From Pseudonocardia alni (lineage in GTDB: Bacteria > Actinomycetota > Actinomycetes > Mycobacteriales > Pseudonocardiaceae): 64,000 nt of DNA. The stretch is from contig NZ_PHUJ01000003.1 in the NCBI RefSeq assembly GCF_002813375.1, forward strand, positions 2,976,001-3,040,000. Direction: 5' to 3'. Under the pieces are notes generated by a model. The model was not told the origin of the DNA, did not search any database, and saw only the letters and a program-made list of their open reading frames with translations. Positions 46,097 through 55,397 of this stretch are shown here, piece by piece. Numbering within the stretch: the stretch's first letter is position 1; every line of letters starts with the position of its first letter. A program made the position numbers and the translations under genes.

Positions 46097-48115
46097 TCAG
46101 TCCCGCAGGACGGCCACCCCGCGCGGGGGCAGGGTGCCTGCCGGGCCGGCGAGCACCTCCGCCGCGCCGAGGGGCCCCAGGTCGACGGGGGCGTCGGTCC
46201 GGTTGACGACGAACCGGAAGCCGTCGCGGCGGACCAGCTCCACCCGGCCCACCAGCTCGCCGGGCAGCTCGGGGGCGATCCCGGCGGCGGCCAGCAGACG
46301 TCGCAGCAGCGGGGCGCGGTCGGCGAGGCGGGTCGGGACGTAGGTCGCCGACCCGTCCCCGACCGGGCGGCGGGTCACCGCGGGCAGCCCGGCGAGGTCC
46401 CCCGCGCCCGGGTCGGTACCGCCGCCGGTCCAGCGGGCGAGCACCTCCACGGCCGGGTCCACCACCTGCACGGCCTCGCTCCACAGGTCACCGGTGGAGC
46501 CGTCGTCGAGCTCGACGACGGCGCCCGGGTCGAGCGGCGCGAACTCCTCGACCCGGATGCCCAGCAGGTCGCGCAGCGCGCCCGGGTAGCCGCCGAGGAC
46601 GGCGTGCGCGTCGTCGTCGACGGTGCCGGAGAAGTAGGTGGTGACCAGGTGCCCACCGGCCGCGACGTAGGCGGTCAGCGCGGCCGCCCGGTCCGGGCCG
46701 ACCACGTGCAGCACCGGGGCGACGACCAGCCCGTAGCCGGACAGGTCCGCGTCGGCGGACGTGACGTCGGCCCGCACCCCGGCGTCGAGGAACGCCCGGT
46801 ACCAGCCGAGTGCCTCGGCCTTGTAGCGCAGCTCGGTGGTCGGGGTGAACGGCTGCTCGGCCGCCCACCACGACGGCCAGTCCCACAGCACCGCGGCCGG
46901 CGCGGGGACCCGCCGCGCCCCGGCGACCGGGGCCAGGTCGCGCAGTGTCGCCCCGAGCGCGGTGACGTCGCGGAACAACGCCGAGGCCGGGCCGGCGTGC
47001 GGCACCATCGCCGAGTGGAACTTCTCCGCGCCCGCCGCGGACTGGCGCCACTGGAAGAAGCAGAGCGCGTCGGCGCCGTGCGCGAGGTGGGTGAGCGCGT
47101 CGCGGGCGAGCTCACCGGGGCGCTTGGCGCGGTTGACCGGCTGCCAGTTCACCGCCGACGTCGAGTGCTCCATCAGCCACCACGGGTGCCCGCAGGCGAG
47201 GTTGCCGGTGAGGTTGGCCGAGAACGACAGCTCGTCGCGGGCGTCCGGACCGGGGAACACGTAGTGGTCGTTGGCGACGATGTCGACCTCGGGCGCCCAG
47301 GTCGCGTAGTCCATGCCGCTGGTCTCGCCCATCACCATGAAGTTGGTGGTCACGGGCACGTCCGGGGTGAGTGCGCGCAGCAGGTCCCGCTCCGCGCGCA
47401 GGTGGTCGAGCAGGGCGTCGGAGGAGAAGCGGGCGAAGTCGAGCTGCTGGGTCGGGTTCGGGTGGGTGCCCGGGCCGGTGCGGCGCGGGGTGCCGATCTC
47501 GTCCCAGTCGCCGTAGTGCTGGGACCAGAACGCGGTGCCCCAGGCGTGGTTGAGCCGGTCGAGGTCGCCGTAGCGGCGCTGCAGCCAGGCCCGGAACGCG
47601 ACCTGGGCGTCGTCGGAGTGGTCGTGGACGTCGTGGCAGCCCAGCTCGTTGGACACGTGCCAGGCGGCGAGCGCGGGGTGGTCGCCGTAGCGGCGGGCGA
47701 GCCGCTCGACCAGGGCGAGGGCGTGGCGGCGGAACACCGGGGAGGTCGGGCGGTGGTGCTGGCGCCCGCCCGGCGCCAAGGTCCGGCCGCCGACGTCGAC
47801 GGCGAGGATCTCCGGGTGCCGGTGATGCAGCCACGGCGGGGGTGACGCCGTGCCCGTCGCGAGGTCGACGGCGATCCCGCCCGCGTGCAGCAGGTCCAGC
47901 ACGTCGTCGAGCCACCCGAGGTCCCAGCGGTCCGGCGCGGGCTGGAGCAGCGCCCAGGAGAAGACGCCCACGGTCGCGACCGTCACGCCTGCCTCGCGCA
48001 TGAGCGCGACGTCGGACTCCCACACCGCGCGCGGCCACTGCTCGGGGTTGTAGTCGGCCCCGAACTCGATGCGGGGACGGGAGGCACCGGGGGTGCGACG
48101 CAACCAGCGGGTCAT
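46097..48115 (-). CDS. Beta-galactosidase, GH42 family
   Basis: 672 residues from ATG 48115. The N-terminal TIM barrel begins with FGADYNPEQWPRAVWESDVALMREAGV. The acid/base Glu 157 is in HVSNELGCHD, next to the Asn-Glu pair of clan A, and the nucleophile is Glu 316 in WLMEHSTSAVNW. The middle beta-galactosidase trimerisation domain and a small C-terminal domain follow. No signal peptide, so it hydrolyses galactosides inside the cell. No transporter gene adjoins it. Convergent with the fru operon. Confidence 0.94.
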   Translation of the reverse strand: MTRWLRRTPGASRPRIEFGADYNPEQWPRAVWESDVALMREAGVTVATVGVFSWALLQPAPDRWDLGWLDDVLDLLHAGGIAVDLATGTASPPPWLHHRHPEILAVDVGGRTLAPGGRQHHRPTSPVFRRHALALVERLARRYGDHPALAAWHVSNELGCHDVHDHSDDAQVAFRAWLQRRYGDLDRLNHAWGTAFWSQHYGDWDEIGTPRRTGPGTHPNPTQQLDFARFSSDALLDHLRAERDLLRALTPDVPVTTNFMVMGETSGMDYATWAPEVDIVANDHYVFPGPDARDELSFSANLTGNLACGHPWWLMEHSTSAVNWQPVNRAKRPGELARDALTHLAHGADALCFFQWRQSAAGAEKFHSAMVPHAGPASALFRDVTALGATLRDLAPVAGARRVPAPAAVLWDWPSWWAAEQPFTPTTELRYKAEALGWYRAFLDAGVRADVTSADADLSGYGLVVAPVLHVVGPDRAAALTAYVAAGGHLVTTYFSGTVDDDAHAVLGGYPGALRDLLGIRVEEFAPLDPGAVVELDDGSTGDLWSEAVQVVDPAVEVLARWTGGGTDPGAGDLAGLPAVTRRPVGDGSATYVPTRLADRAPLLRRLLAAAGIAPELPGELVGRVELVRRDGFRFVVNRTDAPVDLGPLGAAEVLAGPAGTLPPRGVAVLRD

Positions 48116-48321
48116 GCGCCCAGTGTGGCCGCGATGATGTGCGATGTCGTGCGGATGTGTCCGAGTTCGTGCGGATCAGGTTTCCCCGGGGTTACGGGCG
48201 GCGCCAGCGATGGCCCCGCCCCGCGCCGGCGGGGGACGATGCCGCTGCCCGAACCCCGTTCCCGACGACGCGAGCGGCCCGTCCCGACCCGCGCCACCGC
48301 GCGGAGAACCGGAGAGCCTGC

Positions 48322-51090
48322 GTGAGCCCCTCGGAGACCACCGCCCTCGCCCCCGACTCGCTGACCGCGCACTCGGGCGTCGTCAGCGAGAGCGAGCAGA
48401 AGGCGCTGCGCGCCGACATCCGGCGGTTGTCGACGATGCTCGGGCGGACGCTGTCCGACGAGTCCGGTCCCGAGGTCCTGGAGCTGGTCGAGCAGGTGCG
48501 CCGGGCGGCCCGGGACTCGGCGCGCGGCGAGGCCGGGCCGGACGTCGTCGCGGCCCTGCTCGACGGGATCGACACCGGCACCGCGGTACTGCTGGCGCGG
48601 GCGTTCTCCCAGTACTTCCAGCTGGCCAACGTCGCCGAGCAGCTGCACCGGTCCCGTGAGCTGCGGGAACTACGACCGGTCGATGCGCGACCGCTGCGGA
48701 CGGTGCTGCGCCGCCTGGCCACCGAGGCCGACCCGGACGAGGTCGCCGACGTACTGGCCCGGGCCGAGCTGCGCCCCGTGTTCACCGCGCACCCGACCGA
48801 GTCGACCCGGCAGTCGGTGCTGGGCATCCTGCGCCGGATCGTCGACGCCCTCGACGACCGGGCGCCCGACGAGGAGCTCGCCGCGCTGGTCGACCTGCTC
48901 TGGCAGACCGACGACATCCGCCCCGGCAAGCCGATGGTGATCGACGAGGCCCGCAACGTCGCCTGGTTCGCGGCCCGGCTCGGCGAGCGGACCGTCCCCG
49001 ACCTGCTGGGCGAGTTCGCCCGGGAGGCCGCCGAGGCGGGGCTGGAGATCCCCGACGACGCGCGTCCGCTCGTACTGGGGTCGTGGGTCGGCGGCGACCG
49101 CGACGGCAACCCCAACGTCACCCCCGCGGTGACCCGCGAGGTGCTGGAGCTGAACGCCGACCGGGCGATCCGGATCCACACCGCGCTGGTGGAGAAGCTG
49201 GTCTTCGAGCTGTCGGTGTCGACGCGGGTGATGGGGGTGTCGGAGGAGCTGCGCGGCTCGCTGGCCCGGGACCGCCGCGCACTGCCCGCGGTGCACGACC
49301 GCTACATCCGGCTCAACGCGCACGAGCCGTACCGGCTCAAGCTGTCCTACGTCGCGGCCCGGCTGGAGAACACCCGCCGGCGGATCGCGGCCGGCGCCGC
49401 GCACGAGCCGGGCGTCGACTACCTGGGGTCGGCCGGCTACCTGGAGGACCTGCTGGTCGTCGACCGGTCGCTGCGCGGCCACCACGGCGCCCGGATCGCC
49501 GGCGGCACCCTGGCCCGGGCGATCCGCTCGGCCCGCGCGCTGGGCCTGCACCTGGTCGAGATGGACGTGCGCGAGCACTCGCAGAAGCACCACGACGCGC
49601 TCGGCGCGGTGTTCGACGGGCTCGGCGAGCTGGAGAAGCCCTACGCCGAGCTGACCCGCGACGAGCGCCGGGAGCTGCTCTCGGCGGAGCTGCGCAGCAA
49701 GCGGCCGCTGTTCCGCCGCCACTACGGCGTGCCCGAGGCCGCCGCGCCGGTGCTGGACCTGTTCGACACGGTGCACGCGCTGCAGCACGAGTTCGGCGAC
49801 GATGTCGTGCGGACCTACATCGTCTCGATGGCCCGCGACGTCGACGACCTGCTCGCCGTCGCCGTGCTGGCCCGCGAGGCGTACATGGTCGAGATCGGCG
49901 ACGACCCGCGCTCCTCGATCGACCTCGTGCCGCTGTTCGAGACCGTGGAGGAGCTGTCCCGGGCCGGGGAGCTGCTGGAGGGGCTGTTGTCGGACCCGGG
50001 GTACCGGCAGCAGGTCCGCAACCGCGGTGACCTGCAGGAGATCATGCTGGGGTACTCCGACTCCAACAAGGGCGCAGGGATCACCGCGTCGCAGTGGCAG
50101 ATCCACCGGGCGCAGCGCCAGCTGCGCGACGTGGCCGCCGAGCACGGGGTGCGGCTGCGGCTGTTCCACGGCCGCGGCGGGTCGGTCGGGCGCGGTGGCG
50201 GTCCGGCCGGTGAGGCCATCGCGTCGGCGCCGTTCGGGTCGGTCGACGCCACGATGAAGCTCACCGAGCAGGGCGAGGTCATCTCCGACAAGTACTCGCT
50301 GCCCAGCCTGGCGCACGACAACCTGGAGATCCTGCTAGCGTCGATGCTGGACGCGTCGCTGCTGCACCAGGCCTCCCGCTGGCCCGCGGACACCCTGAAG
50401 CGCTGGGACGAGGTCATGGACTGCGTCTCCGAGGCGGCCACCACGACCTACCGGACACTCGTCGACGACCCCGGCCTGCCGTTGTTCTTCACCGCGGCGA
50501 CGCCGGTGGAGGAGCTGGGGCGGCTCAACGTGGGGTCGCGGCCGTCGAAGCGGCCGGGACAGGGCGAGCCGACGCTGGACGACCTGCGGGCGATCCCGTG
50601 GGTGTTCGGCTGGACGCAGACCCGGATGGTCGTGCCCGGCTGGTACGGCCTGGGCTCGGGTCTGAAGGCCGCCCGCGAGGCCGGCTTCGCCGACGAGCTC
50701 GCCGAGATGCGGGAGTGGGCGTTCTTCCGGAACCTGATCGGCAACGTCGAGATGACGCTGGCGAAGACCGACCTGCGGATCGCGTCGAACTACGTCGCGA
50801 CCCTGGTGGAGCCGGAGCAGCAGGGGCTGTTCGCGCAGATCCGGGCCGAGCACGAACTGACCCGCCGCGAGCTGCTCGCGGTGACCGGGGAGGACCAGCT
50901 GCTCGCCCGGCACCCGGTGCTGCGGGGCACGCTGTCGGTGCGCGACACCTATCTCGAGCCACTGCACCACCTGCAGGTCGAGCTGCTCGCCCAGCGCCGC
51001 GCCGCGGGCGACGACCCGGACCCCGACCTGGAACGCGCCCTGCTGCTGACCATCAACGGGATCGCGGCCGGGATGAAGAACACCGGCTGA
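48322..51090 (+). CDS. ppc: Phosphoenolpyruvate carboxylase
   Basis: 922 residues from GTG 48322, preceded by GGAG 8 bases upstream. It makes oxaloacetate from PEP and bicarbonate to refill the TCA cycle. The catalytic His 157 lies in VFTAHPTESTRQ. Also present are GSWVGGDRDGNPNVT, EIMLGYSDSNKGAGI, LFHGRGGSVGRGGGP and the C-terminal ending in MKNTG, which forms the active-site/allosteric tail. Length is typical. Divergent from the galactosidase gene, with about 206 bp between them that hold no clear motif. Confidence 0.97.
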   Translation: MSPSETTALAPDSLTAHSGVVSESEQKALRADIRRLSTMLGRTLSDESGPEVLELVEQVRRAARDSARGEAGPDVVAALLDGIDTGTAVLLARAFSQYFQLANVAEQLHRSRELRELRPVDARPLRTVLRRLATEADPDEVADVLARAELRPVFTAHPTESTRQSVLGILRRIVDALDDRAPDEELAALVDLLWQTDDIRPGKPMVIDEARNVAWFAARLGERTVPDLLGEFAREAAEAGLEIPDDARPLVLGSWVGGDRDGNPNVTPAVTREVLELNADRAIRIHTALVEKLVFELSVSTRVMGVSEELRGSLARDRRALPAVHDRYIRLNAHEPYRLKLSYVAARLENTRRRIAAGAAHEPGVDYLGSAGYLEDLLVVDRSLRGHHGARIAGGTLARAIRSARALGLHLVEMDVREHSQKHHDALGAVFDGLGELEKPYAELTRDERRELLSAELRSKRPLFRRHYGVPEAAAPVLDLFDTVHALQHEFGDDVVRTYIVSMARDVDDLLAVAVLAREAYMVEIGDDPRSSIDLVPLFETVEELSRAGELLEGLLSDPGYRQQVRNRGDLQEIMLGYSDSNKGAGITASQWQIHRAQRQLRDVAAEHGVRLRLFHGRGGSVGRGGGPAGEAIASAPFGSVDATMKLTEQGEVISDKYSLPSLAHDNLEILLASMLDASLLHQASRWPADTLKRWDEVMDCVSEAATTTYRTLVDDPGLPLFFTAATPVEELGRLNVGSRPSKRPGQGEPTLDDLRAIPWVFGWTQTRMVVPGWYGLGSGLKAAREAGFADELAEMREWAFFRNLIGNVEMTLAKTDLRIASNYVATLVEPEQQGLFAQIRAEHELTRRELLAVTGEDQLLARHPVLRGTLSVRDTYLEPLHHLQVELLAQRRAAGDDPDPDLERALLLTINGIAAGMKNTG

Positions 51091-51174
51091 GCCCCGGTAC
51101 CGGGCCGGGCCGGGCCGGAGCGGGACCGGACCCGGGGCGGCACCACCGCGACGCCCGACCGGTACGTTCCGGAC

Positions 51175-51375
51175 ATGGAGCACGATCGGAACACACCCGG
51201 CCCGGAGGGCCCCGCGACCCGCCGGGTGGTCGCCTGGGTGCTGATCATCGCGCTGGCCGGGCTCCCGCTCAGCTACCTGGCCGGGACCGCGGGCCCGCAG
51301 ATCGTCGGCGCGCTGGTGGTCGTCGCGCTGCTGGTCGGCGGTGTGGCGTTCTGGCTGCACCGCCGCACCCGCTGA
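51175..51375 (+). CDS. Small membrane protein
   Basis: 66 residues from ATG 51175. A polar start (MEHDRNTPGPEGPATRR) is followed by two membrane helices (about 18-38 and 42-60) and a basic end HRRTR. No conserved functional residue is seen and I do not recognise the family. Position 84 bp behind ppc and 49 bp before the AviRa-like gene suggests a shared transcript. Confidence 0.65.
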   Translation: MEHDRNTPGPEGPATRRVVAWVLIIALAGLPLSYLAGTAGPQIVGALVVVALLVGGVAFWLHRRTR

Positions 51376-51424
51376 CCGGCCACCCGCCGGAACCGGTGCG
51401 GCCGCGGGCTGCTGGACTGCCCGG

Positions 51425-52225
51425 GTGCAGTACCGCCACGCCCCGGCCGCGAACCACGCGGCGCTCGACGCGGTGCTGGCGTCGGCGCCGGGCCGCCCGA
51501 CCCTCCCGGTACGACTGACCGTCGAGCTCGCCGGCCGCGCCCGCGTCCACCTGCCCGCCGACGTCCCGCTCACCGTGTGGGACCCGTGCTGCGGCGCCGG
51601 GGGGACGCTCGCCGTGCTGGGCCTGCTCGTCCCCGGCCTCGCGCGGTTGGTGGGCACCGACGCCGACCCCGAGCCGCTCGACCTGGCCCGGCGCAACCTC
51701 GCCCTGCTCGACCCGGGCGGCCTCACCGCCCGCGCCGCGGACCTCGAGGCCCTCGCGGCCCGGCACGACAAGCCGTCCTACGCCGACGCCGCGACCGCCG
51801 CCCGGGCCCTGGTCCCGGCGAGTACCCCGGCCTGGTCCGTCACCCTCGCCGACGCCCGCGACACCGCCGCCGTCCGCAACGCACTGGCCGGGGCGGGCCC
51901 GTACGGGACCGGCCCGGACCTGGTCCTGGCCGATCTGCCGCACGGGCACCGGACGACCTGGGCCGCCTCCCCCACCCGGCCCGGCGGCGCGGCCGGCACC
52001 CCGGCCCCCGACGCCGGGCCCGTCCGCGCCGCCGCCGACGACCAGGACCCCGGGGTCGAGTTCCTGCGCGCGGTCGCGACCGCGCTCCGTCCGGACGCCG
52101 TGGTCGTGGCCGTCGGGCGTGGGCGGACGGTGCCGCTGCCGGGCGGGGCCCGGCCCCTCGAGCGGGTCCGCGTGGGGCACCGGGCCGCCGTCCTGGTGCG
52201 GGCGGGCGCGCTGCAGGACGGCTGA
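51425..52225 (+). CDS. AviRa-like rRNA methyltransferase
   Basis: 266 residues from GTG 51425. It starts MQYRHAPAANHAALDAVLAS, then FPVR-type LPVRLTVEL and the SAM-binding DPCCGAGGTLAVLGLL at 53-68, followed by DADPEPLDLARRNLALLDPGGLTARAADLEAL and RHDKPSYADA. This order and wording closely resemble my recollection of AviRa, the 23S rRNA guanine methyltransferase giving avilamycin resistance in Streptomyces. Motif IV is ADLPHGHRTTW. An Ala/Gly/Pro-rich insert near 185-205 is unlike AviRa. No antibiotic genes are nearby, so it may be a housekeeping or intrinsic-resistance enzyme. Confidence 0.75.
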   Translation: MQYRHAPAANHAALDAVLASAPGRPTLPVRLTVELAGRARVHLPADVPLTVWDPCCGAGGTLAVLGLLVPGLARLVGTDADPEPLDLARRNLALLDPGGLTARAADLEALAARHDKPSYADAATAARALVPASTPAWSVTLADARDTAAVRNALAGAGPYGTGPDLVLADLPHGHRTTWAASPTRPGGAAGTPAPDAGPVRAAADDQDPGVEFLRAVATALRPDAVVVAVGRGRTVPLPGGARPLERVRVGHRAAVLVRAGALQDG

Positions 52226-52338
52226 GGGGTAGGGGTGCTCGCCACCCTCGTGCCGGGGCAGGGCCGATCGATCCCCGCCGGTGTCCCGCGCCGACTCCCT
52301 CGAATTCCGGGGAGGCCCGATCCCCGCAGAAGCGTTCA

Positions 52339-52359
52339 CGGGACGAACTGTTCGTCCCG
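52339..52359. promoter_or_regulatory. Palindrome 1 upstream of pxpA
   Basis: CGGGACGAAC and GTTCGTCCCG are perfect 10-bp inverted arms around a single T. So short a centre cannot form a good RNA hairpin with all ten pairs, which favours a protein-binding site. Confidence 0.5.
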
Positions 52360-52432
52360 GCACAGGGGTGCTGCGGGGCGACGTGCCGCCACGCCGGCAC
52401 GGACCGGGCGCCCGGACGCTCCTCCTCTCCGA

Positions 52433-52455
52433 GTTCGCTTACCGGGTAAGCGAAC
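52433..52455. promoter_or_regulatory. Palindrome 2 upstream of pxpA
   Basis: GTTCGCTTACC and GGTAAGCGAAC are perfect 11-bp inverted arms around one G. The GTTCGCTTAC half is AT-richer than its surroundings, as is common for TetR- or GntR-type operators. It lies about 165 bp before the pxpA start. Confidence 0.5.
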
Positions 52456-52620
52456 AGAGCCAGCACCCTGCCGTGCACCGGGTCCGGGCGAGGTGGCCCG
52501 ATCCCGAGCCGCGGGGCCCGGCAGCGCCGAGCTCCGATCTCCGGGCGAGCCGATACCGGTCACACTGGGTCCCGGACCGACACGGACACCGACGCCGCCG
52601 CAGACACCGAGGACACGCCC

Positions 52621-53379
52621 GTGAGCACGATCGACCTGAACGCCGACCTCGGTGAGTCCTGGGGCCGGTGGACCCTCGGCGACGACGAGGCGATGCTCGG
52701 GCTCGTCACCTCGGCGAACGTCGCGTGCGGGTTCCACGCCGGGGACCCCTCGACGCTGCGGGTCACGACTACGGGGGCGGCCGGGGCGGGGGTCGTCGTC
52801 GGGGCGCAGGTGTCGTACCCGGACCTGCGCGGATTCGGGCGCCGGTTCCTCGACATCGAGCCCGACGCGCTGACCGACGACGTGCTCTACCAGATCGGCG
52901 GCCTCGAGGCCCTGTGCCGGGCCGCGGGCACCCGGGTCCGCTACGTCAAGCCGCACGGCGCGCTCTACAACGCCACGCGGACGCACACCGCGCAGGCGCG
53001 TGCGGTGGTCCGGGCGGTGCGGGCGTACGACCCGTCGCTGCCGGTGCTCGGGCTGCCCGGGTCCGAGCTGCTCGCGGAGGCCGAGCGGGCCGGGCTGCGC
53101 GCGGTGGGCGAGTTCTTCGTCGACCGCGGCTACACCGGTGAGGGCGGGCTCGTGCCGCGCGGCGAACCGGGTGCGCTGCTCGACGACCCCGCGGAGGCGG
53201 CCGAACGGCTCGTCCGCGTGGTCGGGACGGGGACGGTGCGCGCGGTCGACGGCAGCGACGTCGCGGTCCGTGCCGAGTCCGCCTGCCTGCACGGCGACTC
53301 CCCCGGCGCCGTCGCGACCGCCCGACGGGTCCGTGACGAGCTCGCCCGGGCCGGGATCACCGTCGCTCCGTTCGTGTGA
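52621..53379 (+). CDS. pxpA: 5-oxoprolinase subunit A (LamB/YcsF family)
   Basis: 252 residues from GTG 52621. Family hallmarks: [61 protein letters not shown] and [27 protein letters not shown]. Together with PxpB and PxpC it opens 5-oxoproline to glutamate with ATP. Neither partner gene is next to it here, which is unusual because the three are normally adjacent. Its stop overlaps a possible GTG start of the next gene. Confidence 0.93.
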   Translation: MSTIDLNADLGESWGRWTLGDDEAMLGLVTSANVACGFHAGDPSTLRVTTTGAAGAGVVVGAQVSYPDLRGFGRRFLDIEPDALTDDVLYQIGGLEALCRAAGTRVRYVKPHGALYNATRTHTAQARAVVRAVRAYDPSLPVLGLPGSELLAEAERAGLRAVGEFFVDRGYTGEGGLVPRGEPGALLDDPAEAAERLVRVVGTGTVRAVDGSDVAVRAESACLHGDSPGAVATARRVRDELARAGITVAPFV

Positions 53380-53393
53380 GCGATGATCGGGTC

Positions 53394-55397
53394 ATGACGA
53401 ACGACCCGCACGCCTGGCTCGAGGACGTCACCGGCACCGAGGCCCTGGAATGGGTGTCGCAGCGCAACGCCCGCACCGAGGCGCGGCTGACCGGCACCCC
53501 GCTGTTCGCCGAGCTGGAGTCGGGGATCCGCGAGGTCCTCGACTCCCGCGACCGGATCCCGTTCGTCACCGCCCGCGGCGGGCACTACTACAACTTCTGG
53601 ACCGACGAGCAGCACCCGCGCGGCCTGTGGCGGCGCACCACCCCGGAGTCCTACCGGAGCGCCGACACCGAGTGGGAGGTGCTGCTCGACGTCGACGCGC
53701 TCAACGCGGCCGAGGGCGAGAACTGGGTCTGGCACGGTGCCCGTTTCCTGCGCCCGGACCTCGACCGCGCGCTGGTCGACCTGTCCCGCGGTGGCGCCGA
53801 CGCCGACGTCACGCGCGAGTTCGACCTCCCGACCCGCAGCTTCGTCGACGGCGGGTTCTCCCGGCCCGAGGCGAAGGGCGGGATGAGCTGGATCGACCGC
53901 GACACCGTCTACCTGTCGACCGACCTCGGTCCGGGCACCATGACGACCTCGGGCTACCCGCGCACGGTGCGGCGGCTGCGCCGCGGCGAGGCCCTGGAGT
54001 CCGCCGAGCTGGTCTACGCCGGCGAGGAGACCGACCTCAGCATCTCGGCGTTCCGTGACCACACCCCCGGCTTCGAGCGGGACTTCCTGCGCCGGGCGCT
54101 GGCCTTCTACGCCGACGAGCTGCAGCTGATCGGCGCGGACGGCACCCTCACCAAGATCGACGTACCGGACTCCGCGATGACCGACGTGCACCGCGAGTGG
54201 TGCACCGTCGAGCTGCGCGAGGACTGGGGCTCGTTCACCGCGGGCTCCCTGCTCGCCGCCCGCTTCGACGACGTCCTGGCCGGCGCTCCCTCGTGGGAGG
54301 TGCTGTTCGAGCCCACCGACTCCTCCTCGCTCGCCGGGTACGCCTGGACCCGCCACCACCTCGTGCTCGACGTGCTGGAACACGTCGTCGACCGGCTCGT
54401 CGTGCTCACCCCGGGCGAGCAGGGCTGGACCCGCGCGCCGTTCACCGGGGCACCGGAGTTCGGCAGCGTCACCGTCGCCGCGGTCGACGCCGACGAGAGC
54501 GACGACGTCTGGCTGATCGTCACCGACTACCTGACCCCGTCGACGCTGTCGATCGCGACGGTCGGCGAACAGCCCCGCCCGCTGCGCAGCGCGCCCGCGT
54601 TCTTCGACGCGTCCCGCCACGTCATCGAGCAGCACTTCGTGTCCAGCGAGGACGGCACCCGGGTCCCGTACTTCCTGGTCCGGCGCAACGACCTGCCTTT
54701 CGACGGCTCCGCCCCCACCCTGCTCTACGGCTACGGCGGCTTCGAGATCCCCATGACCCCCGGCTACTCCGGTGGCACGGGCCGGTCCTGGCTGGAGCGC
54801 GGCGGGGTGTACGCGGTCGCGAACCTGCGCGGCGGCGGCGAGTACGGGCCGCGCTGGCACCGGGCTGCGCTGCGCGAGAAGCGGCCACGGGCCTACGAGG
54901 ACATGGCCGCCGTCGCCCGGGACCTGATCGACCGCGGCGTCACCTCGCGGGCACACCTCGCCGTGCAGGGCGGCAGCAACGGCGGCCTGATGGCCGGGAA
55001 CATGCTGGTCCGCTACCCGGAGCTGTTCGGCGCGGTGGTCATCCAGGTGCCGCTGCTGGACATGAAGCGCTACAGCCACCTGCTCGCCGGTGCCTCCTGG
55101 ATGGCCGAGTACGGCGACCCGGACACCGACGACTGGGAGTTCATCCGGACGTTCTCGCCGTACCACCTGATCGACGACGCGGCCGACTACCCGCCGACGA
55201 TCCTGCTGACCTCCACCCGCGACGACCGGGTGCACCCCGGCCACGCCCGCAAGTTCACCGCCGCGCTGGAGGCCGCCGGTCACGACGTGACCTACTACGA
55301 GAACATCGAGGGCGGGCACGGCGGCGCCGCGGACAACGCGCAGGCCGCGAGGATGGCCGCACTGGCCTACGGATTCCTGTGGGAGAAGCTGGCATGA
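53394..55397 (+). CDS. Prolyl oligopeptidase family serine peptidase
   Basis: 667 residues from ATG 53394; a GTG at 53376, overlapping the pxpA stop as GTGA, would add six residues. An N-terminal seven-bladed propeller domain (about 70-410) precedes the hydrolase domain. The triad is Ser 528 (GGSNGGLMAGN), the Asp pair at 610-611 (TRDDRVHPGHA) and His 642 (EGGHGG). YGYGGFEIPMTPGYS and VANLRGGGEYG are typical. It cleaves short proline-containing peptides in the cytosol. Coupled upstream to pxpA and downstream to a SIMPL gene. Confidence 0.95.
   Translation: MTNDPHAWLEDVTGTEALEWVSQRNARTEARLTGTPLFAELESGIREVLDSRDRIPFVTARGGHYYNFWTDEQHPRGLWRRTTPESYRSADTEWEVLLDVDALNAAEGENWVWHGARFLRPDLDRALVDLSRGGADADVTREFDLPTRSFVDGGFSRPEAKGGMSWIDRDTVYLSTDLGPGTMTTSGYPRTVRRLRRGEALESAELVYAGEETDLSISAFRDHTPGFERDFLRRALAFYADELQLIGADGTLTKIDVPDSAMTDVHREWCTVELREDWGSFTAGSLLAARFDDVLAGAPSWEVLFEPTDSSSLAGYAWTRHHLVLDVLEHVVDRLVVLTPGEQGWTRAPFTGAPEFGSVTVAAVDADESDDVWLIVTDYLTPSTLSIATVGEQPRPLRSAPAFFDASRHVIEQHFVSSEDGTRVPYFLVRRNDLPFDGSAPTLLYGYGGFEIPMTPGYSGGTGRSWLERGGVYAVANLRGGGEYGPRWHRAALREKRPRAYEDMAAVARDLIDRGVTSRAHLAVQGGSNGGLMAGNMLVRYPELFGAVVIQVPLLDMKRYSHLLAGASWMAEYGDPDTDDWEFIRTFSPYHLIDDAADYPPTILLTSTRDDRVHPGHARKFTAALEAAGHDVTYYENIEGGHGGAADNAQAARMAALAYGFLWEKLA

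Larger units (their letters stand above)
52226..52620. other. 395-bp intergenic region with two near-perfect palindromes
   Basis: No gene that I can support. The interval precedes pxpA and holds two palindromes (52339-52359 and 52433-52455, listed separately) and a 7-bp hairpin (52382-52388/52395-52401). Terminator of the upstream gene and operators for pxpA are both possible. Confidence 0.6.

Noticed and set aside
52339..52359. A LexA (SOS) box, because the palindrome centre reads GAACTGTTC
   Set aside because: SOS boxes of this group have GAAC-N4-GTTC; here only one base separates the halves.
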